Positions 7,189-13,947 of a stretch of 30,486 nt of DNA are shown piece after piece. The DNA comes from SLLG01 sp964403935 (GTDB taxonomy: Bacteria > Verrucomicrobiota > Verrucomicrobiia > Opitutales > Oceanipulchritudinaceae). The DNA lies in assembly GCA_964403935.1 (NCBI GenBank), contig CAYOIB010000028.1, forward strand, positions 1 through 30,486, given 5' to 3'. How positions within the stretch are numbered: the first letter of the stretch is position 1; each line of letters starts with the position of its first letter. The translations under genes and the position numbers were made by a program. Under the pieces are notes generated by a model, which made no database searches, was not told the DNA's origin, and saw only the letters and a list, made by a program, of their open reading frames with translations.

Positions 7189-9063
7189 ATGAAACGAATG
7201 ATTTTTCAGTTGGGGAAGGGTGGGCGCTTCGTCCTTCTAGGGCTCGTTTATGCGGTTCTTTTGTGTGGGGCCTTCTGGGTGGCCTTCGAATTGCGTTTTG
7301 ATTTCAAGGTTCCGGGGCCGATGCAAGGGGGGCGGTTGTTGTTGATTGTTCCGGTTGTGGTGATCCAGCTGCTGCTGTTGATCGTTGCGCGCCAATTCGG
7401 AACGATGCTTTCTTATTTCAGTCTTCCGGACTTGATGCGTCTTGGTCTGGCGCTGGGTGCCGCGGCCCTTTTTTTTCTGATGTTCCAGGTGGTTCGGGTG
7501 GACACCCAGGAGGTGGTCTTCCCGCGGGGGGTTGTGCTGATGAACTTTGTTCTCTCGGTGGGTTTGCTCGGGCTGTTTCGAGTGGGGCTCCGGGTCTACC
7601 ACGAACGCTACCGCGGCCGATCCTCAAACCGAACGGGGGGTCTTCTCCGGTTGGCCATTGTCGGGGCGGGGGATGTTGGGGCGACGTTGGCGCGCGAACT
7701 TCTTTCGATGCCGGCCCGTGGATTTCGACCGGTGGTGTTTTTTGATGATGACCCGCGCAAGCATGGGAAGATCATTCATGGGATTCCCGTTGCTGGCGTG
7801 CCGGAAGATCTGCATCGGATTGCGAGGAAGGTTGCTTTTTCGCATGCGGTCATCGCGATGCCGTCGGCTTCGGCAAGGCGCTCGCGCGAGGTGATCGAGT
7901 TAATGAGTGCGGCGGGGCGGAAGGTAGAGATTGTTCCTTCGTTGCATGATCTTGCGTCGGGAAAGGTTCGGGTTTCACGGTTGCGACCTGTTGATGTCGA
8001 GGATTTGCTCGGTCGCGAGACAGTGAATTTGGACTCAGGCTCCATTCGTGAGATGATCCAGAACCGGGTTGTGCTGGTGACGGGAGCGGGCGGGAGCATC
8101 GGGGGTGAGTTGTGCCGTCAGATTCTGGAGCAGAATCCGCGTCGCCTCATCATGTTGGAGCAGTCGGAGGGGGCGCTGTTTCAAATTGAGCAGGAGTTGG
8201 AGCGCAGTTACAAGGGATCGCCGGCGACCCCGGTGATCGCTGACATTCTCGATCGGGAACGGATCAATGAAGTGCTGGAGCGCTACAAGCCGACGATTAT
8301 TTTTCACGCGGCGGCGCACAAGCACGTGTATTTGATGGAGCGTCATCCGGGGGAGGCCTTCAAGAACAACGTGATGGGCACGCTCAATATTGCAGATCGA
8401 GCGATCGAGCACGGGGTTGAGCGTTTTATCATGATTTCGACGGATAAGGCGATCAATCCGACGAGTGTGATGGGGGCAACGAAGCGCTTGGCGGAGCTCC
8501 AGCTTCTTGAGCGGCAGCATCGGGCGGAAGTGGCGACCAAGTTCATGGCTGTGCGTTTTGGGAACGTCCTCGGCTCCTCGGGCAGCGTGGTCCCGATCTT
8601 CCGGCGTCAGATCGTGGATGGTGGCCCGGTCACCGTGACCCATTCGGATGTGACGCGCTATTTCATGACGATTCCTGAAGCGGTGGGGCTGGTCCTTCAG
8701 GCTTCCACTCAGGGCCAGGGCGGCGAGATTTTCGTTCTCGACATGGGGGAGCAGGTAAAGATCGTGGACTTGGCGAGGCAGATGATATTGCTTTCCGGAT
8801 TGCGTCCGGAGGAAGATATCGAGATCAAGTTCACCGGGCTGAAGCCTGGGGAGAAGCTCTATGAGGAGCTTCAGCATTCGTCGGAGGCGCATGAATCGAC
8901 CTCTCACCCGAGGATTCATCGACTGATCGCCCCCGCGGACCGTTGTCGCATGGATGCGGCTGTTTTTTCCGAGCTCAGTGGGAAGGCGGACAGGGGGAGT
9001 CCGAACGAAATCAAGGAGCTGATCCAGCGGCTCGTTCCGGAGTATACCGCTCATTTGGAATAG
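7189..9063 (+). CDS. PglF/CapD-type membrane UDP-sugar 4,6-dehydratase
   Basis: This is a polysaccharide-biosynthesis protein of 624 residues that removes water from a UDP-HexNAc to give a 4-keto-6-deoxy sugar. The N-terminal third carries about four transmembrane helices. A CoA-binding-like Rossmann domain follows (LAIVGAGDVGATL), then the extended SDR catalytic domain with TGAGGSIG (about 298-305). The active site reads STDKAINPTSVMGATK. Thr418-Asp419-Lys420 and Met428, with Lys432, match PglF of Campylobacter, where Met replaces the usual SDR Tyr. ATG 7189 is preferred because GAGGAGG (7173-7179) is well spaced; an in-frame ATG at 7150 lacks such a site. It would feed the PglD/PglC-like enzymes upstream, but a 4-aminotransferase is not seen. 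Confidence 0.93.
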   Translation: MKRMIFQLGKGGRFVLLGLVYAVLLCGAFWVAFELRFDFKVPGPMQGGRLLLIVPVVVIQLLLLIVARQFGTMLSYFSLPDLMRLGLALGAAALFFLMFQVVRVDTQEVVFPRGVVLMNFVLSVGLLGLFRVGLRVYHERYRGRSSNRTGGLLRLAIVGAGDVGATLARELLSMPARGFRPVVFFDDDPRKHGKIIHGIPVAGVPEDLHRIARKVAFSHAVIAMPSASARRSREVIELMSAAGRKVEIVPSLHDLASGKVRVSRLRPVDVEDLLGRETVNLDSGSIREMIQNRVVLVTGAGGSIGGELCRQILEQNPRRLIMLEQSEGALFQIEQELERSYKGSPATPVIADILDRERINEVLERYKPTIIFHAAAHKHVYLMERHPGEAFKNNVMGTLNIADRAIEHGVERFIMISTDKAINPTSVMGATKRLAELQLLERQHRAEVATKFMAVRFGNVLGSSGSVVPIFRRQIVDGGPVTVTHSDVTRYFMTIPEAVGLVLQASTQGQGGEIFVLDMGEQVKIVDLARQMILLSGLRPEEDIEIKFTGLKPGEKLYEELQHSSEAHESTSHPRIHRLIAPADRCRMDAAVFSELSGKADRGSPNEIKELIQRLVPEYTAHLE

Positions 9064-9091
9064 GATCCGGGTGGCGGAGCGATTGATCGGA

Positions 9092-9121
9092 AACCGGACC
9101 TGTTACTTGACGGAGTCGGTT
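9092..9121. terminator. Imperfect hairpin between convergent genes
   Basis: Arms AACCGGAC and GTCGGTT pair with one bulged base around a 15-base loop, exactly between the stops of the dehydratase (+) and methyltransferase (-) genes. It lacks a T-tract, so a shared two-way terminator is only a possibility. Confidence 0.25.
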
Positions 9122-9869
9122 ACTGGCGATGCCAGACAGAGGCTTGGGCCACGGACCACTGGTATTTTCGAGCGTGTTCGCGGAGACAGAAGGGAAGGTC
9201 CATGACCTTGACCAGTTTAAAAGCGCTTCCGAGGTGTTGGGCGAGCACGGTCATCGAGTCTTCGCTTTTTCCGGAGGTAAGCCAAAAGGCGGGATCGGTG
9301 AATTCGGTGCTCCAGGAGTGCGGGGTGGTGATGACCAACTGACCGCCCGGGTTCATGAGTGAAGGAAGTCGCTTGAGGAAACGCTGTGGCTTCGGCAACC
9401 GGCAGAGAAGGTTTGCAGCGAGGACGACATCAAACGTTCCGAGTTCCGTCGGGAGGTCGTCCGCATCTTCGCGGCGAAATTGTACGCGCGCGAGGTCCAC
9501 GCCCTCGGGCAGGTGCGCGACCGCTGAAACCCACTGTGTGCCCGAATCGGGTACTTCAAAATGAATAGAGCCATTGCGGCAGATTGTGGAAGCTGTTGCG
9601 ATGAAGGTATAGGAGGCGTCAACCCCGACAGCCTGTCGGCAAAACCGGCTCAGTTCGAGGGTGGACCGACCCACGGAGCAACCCACATCCAGTGCGCGGG
9701 CATTCTGTGACAAGATGCTGGGATTGACACACTTAGCTACGCAGCGAACAGGGAAGTTCAACGCAGATCTGGGGCCGAACTCCCAAGGCATGGCCAACTC
9801 AGAAGGTCCGTAGTGAAAGAGCAGGTACTGGGCGAGTGAGGCATCGCTTTCATAGGTGCTGAAGGGCAT
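9120..9869 (-). CDS. Putative 4-mercaptohistidine N1-methyltransferase (ovothiol pathway, OvoA C-terminal type)
   Basis: This is a 249-residue SAM-dependent methyltransferase. It closely resembles the C-terminal methyltransferase domain of OvoA, which methylates 4-mercaptohistidine to make ovothiol A. The family pattern is clear: an opening with YESDASLAQYLLFHYG, then ALNFPVRCV, SAM motif I ALDVGCSVGRSTLELSR, FDVVLAANLLCRLP, PGGQLVITTPHSW, and a C-terminus with FCLREHARKYQWSVAQASVW. ATG 9869 fits the family start; a TTG at 9905 would add 12 residues. The sulfoxide synthase part of OvoA is not fused and is not in the window. The gene is divergent from the LysM gene. The product, if made, would be a cytosolic thiol antioxidant. 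Confidence 0.88.
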   Translation of the reverse strand: MPFSTYESDASLAQYLLFHYGPSELAMPWEFGPRSALNFPVRCVAKCVNPSILSQNARALDVGCSVGRSTLELSRFCRQAVGVDASYTFIATASTICRNGSIHFEVPDSGTQWVSAVAHLPEGVDLARVQFRREDADDLPTELGTFDVVLAANLLCRLPKPQRFLKRLPSLMNPGGQLVITTPHSWSTEFTDPAFWLTSGKSEDSMTVLAQHLGSAFKLVKVMDLPFCLREHARKYQWSVAQASVWHRQ

Positions 9870-10045
9870 GGGGCGAAAAGTGAGCTCCGCGCCTCTCTTG
9901 CGCAAGTGCAGGATCGCATGGATCTGTGGCGATGATCGTCTCTCCCGTCTGCTTCGGAGATGGTTTGCTTGGCAGTCCCTTTGGGCTGTTCACAGCTTTT
10001 ATCTGACTTGCCACATGCGAACGGGGGATTACGGTTCTGCACGAA

Positions 10046-10720
10046 ATGATTGAGCCAAATTCGGAAGGTGAACCCTTTGAAGTTCCAGAACCGTCGACGG
10101 GTGGTGGCGGGGCGTTTTTTGGAACGGTGGGGCTGGTGATTGGCTTGATCGGCGTGGCTTGCGGGCTGGTCGGAATTTACCTGGCCTCCAATGCTCGAAG
10201 CGAGGTTGCGGCCTTTCGGGCGGAGCTGGAGGGACGACCAGATCCGACAACGGAATTACGGGATTCTCTGGATAGTCGCTACGAGGATGTTGATACTCGT
10301 CTCGTGCGTTTTGGCGAGGAGTTGGGAAAGGTGGGGCAGTATGATCGGCAATTGCGCTCGATTCGGGAGGATTCCCAGCGCGCCTTTGATTCGGTGATTC
10401 GGGATATTCGGGCAAACCGCACTGGAATCAATGAGCTCTCGGCCAAGGTTGAAGAAGTGGTGGCCGGGCTGAACGAAGTTCGTTCCGGCGGTGGACGGCC
10501 CTCTCAGGCCTCTCCTCCGGAAGGCGGATCCACCGCGGCTTCGGGTGAGTCTTTGGCAACCGCGCCCGAGGATGGTGTCTACACCATTCAATCCGGGGAC
10601 ACGATGTCCAACATCGCCTCGCGCTATCGCATCCCGCTGGCACGGCTGCTCGATGCCAACCCCGGGGTTGATCCGAAGCGTCTTCAAGTGGGTCAGCGAA
10701 TTGTCCTCCCAACGCCCTGA
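10046..10720 (+). CDS. Membrane-anchored LysM-domain protein
   Basis: This is a 224-residue protein with an acidic Gly-rich N-terminus, one transmembrane helix (about 24-46), a charged, probably coiled-coil stretch (about 50-145), a Ser/Gly/Pro linker and a C-terminal LysM domain (about 179-222: YTIQSGDTMSNIASRY, then LQVGQRIVLP). LysM binds peptidoglycan glycan chains, so the protein probably links the inner membrane to the wall. There is no catalytic domain. It ends 4 bases before the Nudix hydrolase gene, suggesting translational coupling. The specific role is unknown. A divergent methyltransferase gene lies 176 bases upstream. Confidence 0.82.
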   Translation: MIEPNSEGEPFEVPEPSTGGGGAFFGTVGLVIGLIGVACGLVGIYLASNARSEVAAFRAELEGRPDPTTELRDSLDSRYEDVDTRLVRFGEELGKVGQYDRQLRSIREDSQRAFDSVIRDIRANRTGINELSAKVEEVVAGLNEVRSGGGRPSQASPPEGGSTAASGESLATAPEDGVYTIQSGDTMSNIASRYRIPLARLLDANPGVDPKRLQVGQRIVLPTP

Positions 10721-10724
10721 GGCA

Positions 10725-11294
10725 ATGCCAACGGACCCGGCTCCGGCTTCCTGGTCGATCCTATCGGACGTCGTCCATGCCAGTTGTGGTCCGTTTTCGA
10801 TACGTCGTCGGTCATGCCAGCGAGAGAGCGATCAAAGGGAGGGGACGTTTTACACCATTGAAGTGGCCGACTGGGTCTGCGTGATCGCACTGACCCCGGC
10901 AGATAAGCTTCTGTTGGTGCGGCAATTCCGTTTTGGGGTACACGACTTCACCTGGGAATTACCCGCCGGGTTGATCGATCCGGGTGAATCGGTGCAAGAG
11001 GCGGCGATCCGCGAGCTCGAAGAGGAGACCGGGTACCGGGGCATGGCCGGTGAGACGGTCGCTGTGTTGCATCCGAATCCGGCGTTGCAAGCAAACCGCT
11101 GTCACTTTGTCATGGTCCGTCAAGCTGAGCCAACGGGTTGCAAAGGGGGAGATCCCAATGAGGAGACTCAGGTTCTGGAGCTGGAGCGGTCAGCCTATCG
11201 CGACTGGGTGTACACAGGAAAAGTGAGCCACGCCCTTGCGGTCGCGGCTCTTCCTTTTCTTGATAAAGCTATCCCGAACTTTCGGGGCGGCTGA
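10725..11294 (+). CDS. Nudix hydrolase (ADP-ribose pyrophosphatase-like)
   Basis: This is a 189-residue Nudix enzyme that hydrolyses nucleoside diphosphates linked to another group. The Nudix box is complete: Gly82, Glu88, then Arg96-Glu97-Leu98 and Glu100-Glu101 with Gly103 (GLIDPGE, RELEEETGY). The preceding FTWELPAG and LLLVRQFRFG are typical of ADP-ribose/ADP-sugar pyrophosphatases (NudF/YffH-like). ATG 10725 starts 4 bases after the LysM stop. The frame is open further upstream inside the LysM gene, but that part is a shadow. The first 40 residues are not conserved-looking, so a later start is possible. Substrate not determined. Confidence 0.87.
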   Translation: MPTDPAPASWSILSDVVHASCGPFSIRRRSCQRESDQREGTFYTIEVADWVCVIALTPADKLLLVRQFRFGVHDFTWELPAGLIDPGESVQEAAIRELEEETGYRGMAGETVAVLHPNPALQANRCHFVMVRQAEPTGCKGGDPNEETQVLELERSAYRDWVYTGKVSHALAVAALPFLDKAIPNFRGG

Positions 11295-11306
11295 AGCCCG
11301 GAAAGT
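11278..11306. terminator. Hairpin between Nudix and Fur-like genes
   Basis: Arms ACTTTCGGG and CCCGGAAAGT pair (one bulged G) around a 10-base loop, covering the Nudix stop and reaching the convergent Fur-like stop. There is no T-run. It is a plausible two-way terminator, weakly supported. Confidence 0.35.
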
Positions 11307-11310
11307 GACC

Positions 11311-11847
11311 TCAGGAAGCACGCTTTCGGGTGGCCTTCTTCGAAGCCTTCCGCGCTGTCTTCGCCGTCGTCTTTTTGGCAGCTGCCTTTTTGATAGCCGT
11401 CTTTTTGGCAGCTGTCTTTCTCGCTGTTGGCGCGGGCGTGCTGACCGCCTTCTTGGCCGTGCGCTTCGCGGTTACGCCGATCGACCCGGTGGCATAGAGG
11501 GTGACCGTGTTCGCCTTGAAGCCACGAGGGAGAAGCTTGCGAAGCTCCGCTGCCGGTGCTTCAAACGTGTAAACTTCATCACTCTCGGTATCGAGAAAGA
11601 CATGATCCTGACGATAGGCCGGAAGGGTGAAACGGGCTGGCTGACCTGGAAGCTCAACTGTGGAGAGTTCACCGGATTCAACCATGGAGCGGATGTTACG
11701 GTAAACGGTTGCGATTCCGAGGCGAGGGACTTCGTCGCTTGCCAGCTTCAGAATCTCCAAAGGAGAAAGGGGGCGCTGCGTTGAATCGAGGACGAACCAG
11801 ATCGCGTTGCGCTGTTTGGTTTCCCGGAGTTGTTTACTTGTAGTCAT
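11311..11847 (-). CDS. Fur-family-like regulator with histone H1-like Lys/Ala tail
   Basis: This is a 178-residue protein. Residues about 8-75 form a Fur-type winged helix, with TKQRNAIWFVLDS, then recognition helix GIATVYRNIRSMVESG and the wing TVELPGQPARF. Residues 76-125 occupy the Fur dimerisation domain, but the His-rich and CxxC metal ligands of Fur/PerR/Zur are missing (DHVFLDTESDEVYTFEAP). Residues about 128-178 are a tail of AKK/AAKKT-like repeats, very basic, like histone H1 or AlgP tails, which bind DNA without sequence preference. ATG 11847 has a GAGAG box 8 bases upstream; a GTG at 11883 is the alternative. It converges on the Nudix gene. It may be a nucleoid-binding regulator that no longer senses metal; function unknown. 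Confidence 0.8.
   Translation of the reverse strand: MTTSKQLRETKQRNAIWFVLDSTQRPLSPLEILKLASDEVPRLGIATVYRNIRSMVESGELSTVELPGQPARFTLPAYRQDHVFLDTESDEVYTFEAPAAELRKLLPRGFKANTVTLYATGSIGVTAKRTAKKAVSTPAPTARKTAAKKTAIKKAAAKKTTAKTARKASKKATRKRAS
11369..11414 (-). repeat. 30-bp imperfect tandem repeat in the Lys/Ala tail
   Basis: The 16-mer GTCTTTTTGGCAGCTG occurs at 11369-11384 and again at 11399-11414, a period of exactly 30 bases (10 codons). It encodes part of the AAKKT-type tail and is a likely site of tail-length change by slippage. Confidence 0.7.
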
Positions 11848-11888
11848 ATATACGGCTCTCGTGGAGTGTTCTTGAGAGTGCACACGTC

Positions 11889-11909
11889 AAATCACTTACT
11901 GGGTGATTT
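11889..11909. promoter_or_regulatory. 21-bp palindrome, candidate operator of the Fur-like gene
   Basis: A perfect 7-bp inverted repeat AAATCAC/GTGATTT with a 7-base spacer lies 42-62 bases upstream of the Fur-like ATG. Size and AT-rich arms resemble Fur-family boxes. Autoregulation is a natural guess but not shown. Confidence 0.45.
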
Positions 11910-11924
11910 AAGAGTGCGGAATGG

Positions 11925-11952
11925 TTAACTATCCTCACTGTCGGAATGTCAA
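11925..11952 (-). promoter_or_regulatory. Possible promoter of the Fur-like gene
   Basis: On the minus strand a perfect TTGACA (11952-11947) is followed after 16 bases by AGTTAA, a poor -10 box. The palindrome at 11889-11909 would lie just downstream of the start point, a normal place for a repressor. Confidence 0.25.
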
Positions 11953-12275
11953 CGCCTATTAACGTCCGCTTCTGAGGAAACTTCAAGAGCGCAAGACATA
12001 TTTTCCCATTCTCTTTGATAATCCCCGCTTGATTGAAATGGATATGCCTCCGCACGTTGGGATCGATGTTTTCTGCTTCTTCTTTAGGGTGTCGGGGATC
12101 CGCTAGAGCTTGCCTTTTGACGCGGGTTGAGATCTTAATACAGGGATTTTGTACCAATGAAATTAGAAACGTTGAGCGAAGATCCGGATCCTGACAGTTG
12201 TTGTCGGGACTTAAATAACATCACCACGTCTTGGAATGGAAGCCGGGCGCTGTGGTTCACCTCTGGCTGCGTCCG
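11953..12275. other. Gene-free stretch before the CNNM-CBS gene
   Basis: No convincing gene is visible. Open frames here have no family features. The stretch holds a GATCCGGATC palindrome near 12180 and AT-rich patches that may carry the promoter of the downstream gene, but I could not pick clear -35/-10 boxes. No tRNA or known RNA fold was recognised. Confidence 0.5.
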
Positions 12276-13394
12276 ATGAGCCTGCTTATCATCGCCATTG
12301 TTCTGACGCTTGGCATCTCGCACATCTGCTCGCTCCTGGAGGCTTTCATTATGAGCACCACGACGGCTGAGATCGAGAGCCTGAAGCAGCGTCATCCACA
12401 CATGGGATCCTTGCTGCAAGGTTTCAAGGACCGCATCGAGCAGTCATCGACGTCTATTCTGACGCTCAATACGATAGCGAACACCGCAGGGATGTCGCTG
12501 GTGGGGGCCATCACGGTGGCGGTTTATCCAGATGACGCGAAAATTCTGGGATGGGTGACGGTCGGGATGGTGGCGGGAGTTCTTATTCTGTCAGAGATCA
12601 TTCCTAAAAACATCGGACTGGTGTATCGTCGACCGCTCCAGATCTATCTGATCTACCCATTGCTGGGGGTGAATCTTTTGATGAAGCCGTTTGCCTGGAT
12701 GGCGAGCCGACTTCTGCGAAACATGGTCGTGCAGCAGCAACCGACGGCGGAGGACCAGGAGGAGGAAATCCGCCTTTTGACGGAGCGCTCTGCTCAGGCG
12801 GGGATGCTTTCAAACAGCGAGCGCGACCTCATAACTAATGCGCTGGGGCTGGACGACGTCAGCGTGGCGGAGATCATGACGCCGCGGACGGTGACATTTC
12901 TCCTTGGTCATAATGAGAAGGTGGGCGAGGTGTGTGTCGACCTGCGGCGGTTGCCGTTTTCAAGGATCCCGGTTTATGGGGAGGGGATCGATGACATCAT
13001 CGGGATCGTGAAACGGCGGGACCTGGTGCAGGCGTACAATGAAGACGGGGATCATCTTTGCATGCGGGATCTAATGAAGAAGGCGATCTTCATACCGGAG
13101 ACGGCGTCCGCCCTTGATGCGCTCCAACACTTTCTTCGGACGCACAAGCAGTTGGCCGTGGTGGTCGATGAGTTCGGTTCGACGGTCGGTGTGGTCACAA
13201 TGGAAGATATCTTCGAAGAGCTCATCGGCAAGGAGATCTATGATGAGAGCGATGTGGCGGTAGACATGAGGGAGCTTGCCAAAAAGCGGGCGGAGAAGCG
13301 CCCACCGGCAACGCCATCCGTAGTGGATGGACCCAATGAGAAAATAGATACACCAGAGAAGACGGATCACCCGGTGTCGCCCGCCAAGTCATAG
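12276..13394 (+). CDS. CNNM-domain/CBS-pair membrane protein (HlyC/CorC-like)
   Basis: This is a protein of 372 residues. The N-terminal CNNM transmembrane domain (about 1-150) has several hydrophobic helices and the conserved acidic/proline segment SEIIPKNIGL. A cytosolic CBS pair follows (about 195-325): VAEIMTPRTVTF, FSRIPVYGEGIDDIIGIVKRRDL, and VVDEFGSTVGVVTMEDIFEELIG. Family members are linked to Mg2+ or Co2+ export and ion homeostasis. The usual C-terminal CorC/HlyC (transporter-associated) domain is absent; instead about 50 charged, Pro-rich residues end the protein. ATG 12276 fits the membrane-domain start; ATG 12231 would add 15 residues. It stands alone, followed by a long repeat-bearing spacer. 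Confidence 0.88.
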   Translation: MSLLIIAIVLTLGISHICSLLEAFIMSTTTAEIESLKQRHPHMGSLLQGFKDRIEQSSTSILTLNTIANTAGMSLVGAITVAVYPDDAKILGWVTVGMVAGVLILSEIIPKNIGLVYRRPLQIYLIYPLLGVNLLMKPFAWMASRLLRNMVVQQQPTAEDQEEEIRLLTERSAQAGMLSNSERDLITNALGLDDVSVAEIMTPRTVTFLLGHNEKVGEVCVDLRRLPFSRIPVYGEGIDDIIGIVKRRDLVQAYNEDGDHLCMRDLMKKAIFIPETASALDALQHFLRTHKQLAVVVDEFGSTVGVVTMEDIFEELIGKEIYDESDVAVDMRELAKKRAEKRPPATPSVVDGPNEKIDTPEKTDHPVSPAKS

Positions 13395-13503
13395 TCCTGC
13401 GGAGGCTGAGGCCGGACGGCGGCTGGGGAGCGGGGCAAACACTCCGTTGATCTTGTTGGAAAGGGGATCGGCAACCCGCTCCAAGTCCAGGATCGCCCCC
13501 ATC

Positions 13504-13521
13504 AAGTCTTTGGCAAGATCC
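13504..13521 (+). repeat. Diverged copy of the 13818 hairpin
   Basis: The core TCTTTGGCAAGAT is identical to the hairpin at 13818-13837, but the outer pairs of the stem are degraded. It is seen directly; a shared origin is inferred. Confidence 0.45.
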
Positions 13522-13674
13522 GTGACAGAAGAGCTCCTTCACCCTTCCTTCTCCGTGCCCTCGGCGTTCTCAAGCGAGGCACGAGCGGGCGGTTAGAAAC
13601 CCCGAGCTAAAGCCATGGAACGGGAGAGGGCAGTGAAATAAAATCCCAGAGCCAGAACCTTTCCCCCCCTGTAG

Positions 13675-13837
13675 CCGCATTTGCCAAAATGTGGACCTTC
13701 GATGCGCTCCAAGCCCCCGCCTTTCGAACCACAGGCAGCCTGTGCCGCACACGGTTGGCAGGGTGAAACAGACATTCCTGTCTGTTCCAAAGCACCTTTT
13801 TTTACACGGTCCCCCATCGAATCTTTGGCAAGATTCG
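13675..13837. repeat. Cluster of REP-like small hairpins
   Basis: Four hairpins stand in a row: CCGCATTT/AAATGTGG with GCCA loop (13675-13694, one wobble); CACAGGC/GCCTGTG with one central base (13730-13744); AACAGACA/TGTCTGTT with TTCC loop (13767-13786); and CGAATCTT/AAGATTCG with TGGC loop (13818-13837). Eight-base stems with four-base loops recur three times. Such short imperfect palindromes outside genes are what REP-associated transposases act on, and two of these transposases are in the window. The link is inference; copies elsewhere in the genome cannot be seen here. Confidence 0.6.
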
Positions 13838-13947
13838 CTGTATGAGTCCATCATTTGAAACATTTCCAAATGGTCGATCGGCTCGGGGAGGAATCGGGGG
13901 ATGAAGATGAGCTCGCATTCGTTCGGTAGAGGCGCACTTTCGGGAAG

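Larger units (their letters stand above)
13395..13947. other. 550-bp gene-free spacer with hairpin repeats
   Basis: No credible gene lies between the CNNM-CBS and lgt genes. The stretch holds at least four small inverted repeats (13675-13837) and two diverged copies of one of them (13504-13521 and 13818-13837), with a C-run and a T-run near 13662 and 13797. It looks like a landing place of dispersed, non-coding repeats. Confidence 0.55.

Noticed and set aside
8035..9054. 339-codon minus-strand frame opposite the PglF-like gene
   Set aside because: Fully inside a clear dehydratase gene; Arg/His/Leu-rich shadow without domain features.
11834..12157. 107-codon minus-strand frame upstream of the Fur-like gene
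   Set aside because: No recognisable motif, overlaps the Fur-like start and its putative promoter and palindrome.
13395..13947. CRISPR array or tRNA cluster in the hairpin-rich spacer
   Set aside because: Hairpins differ from each other and are not evenly spaced direct repeats; no tRNA arms or CCA ends could be folded.
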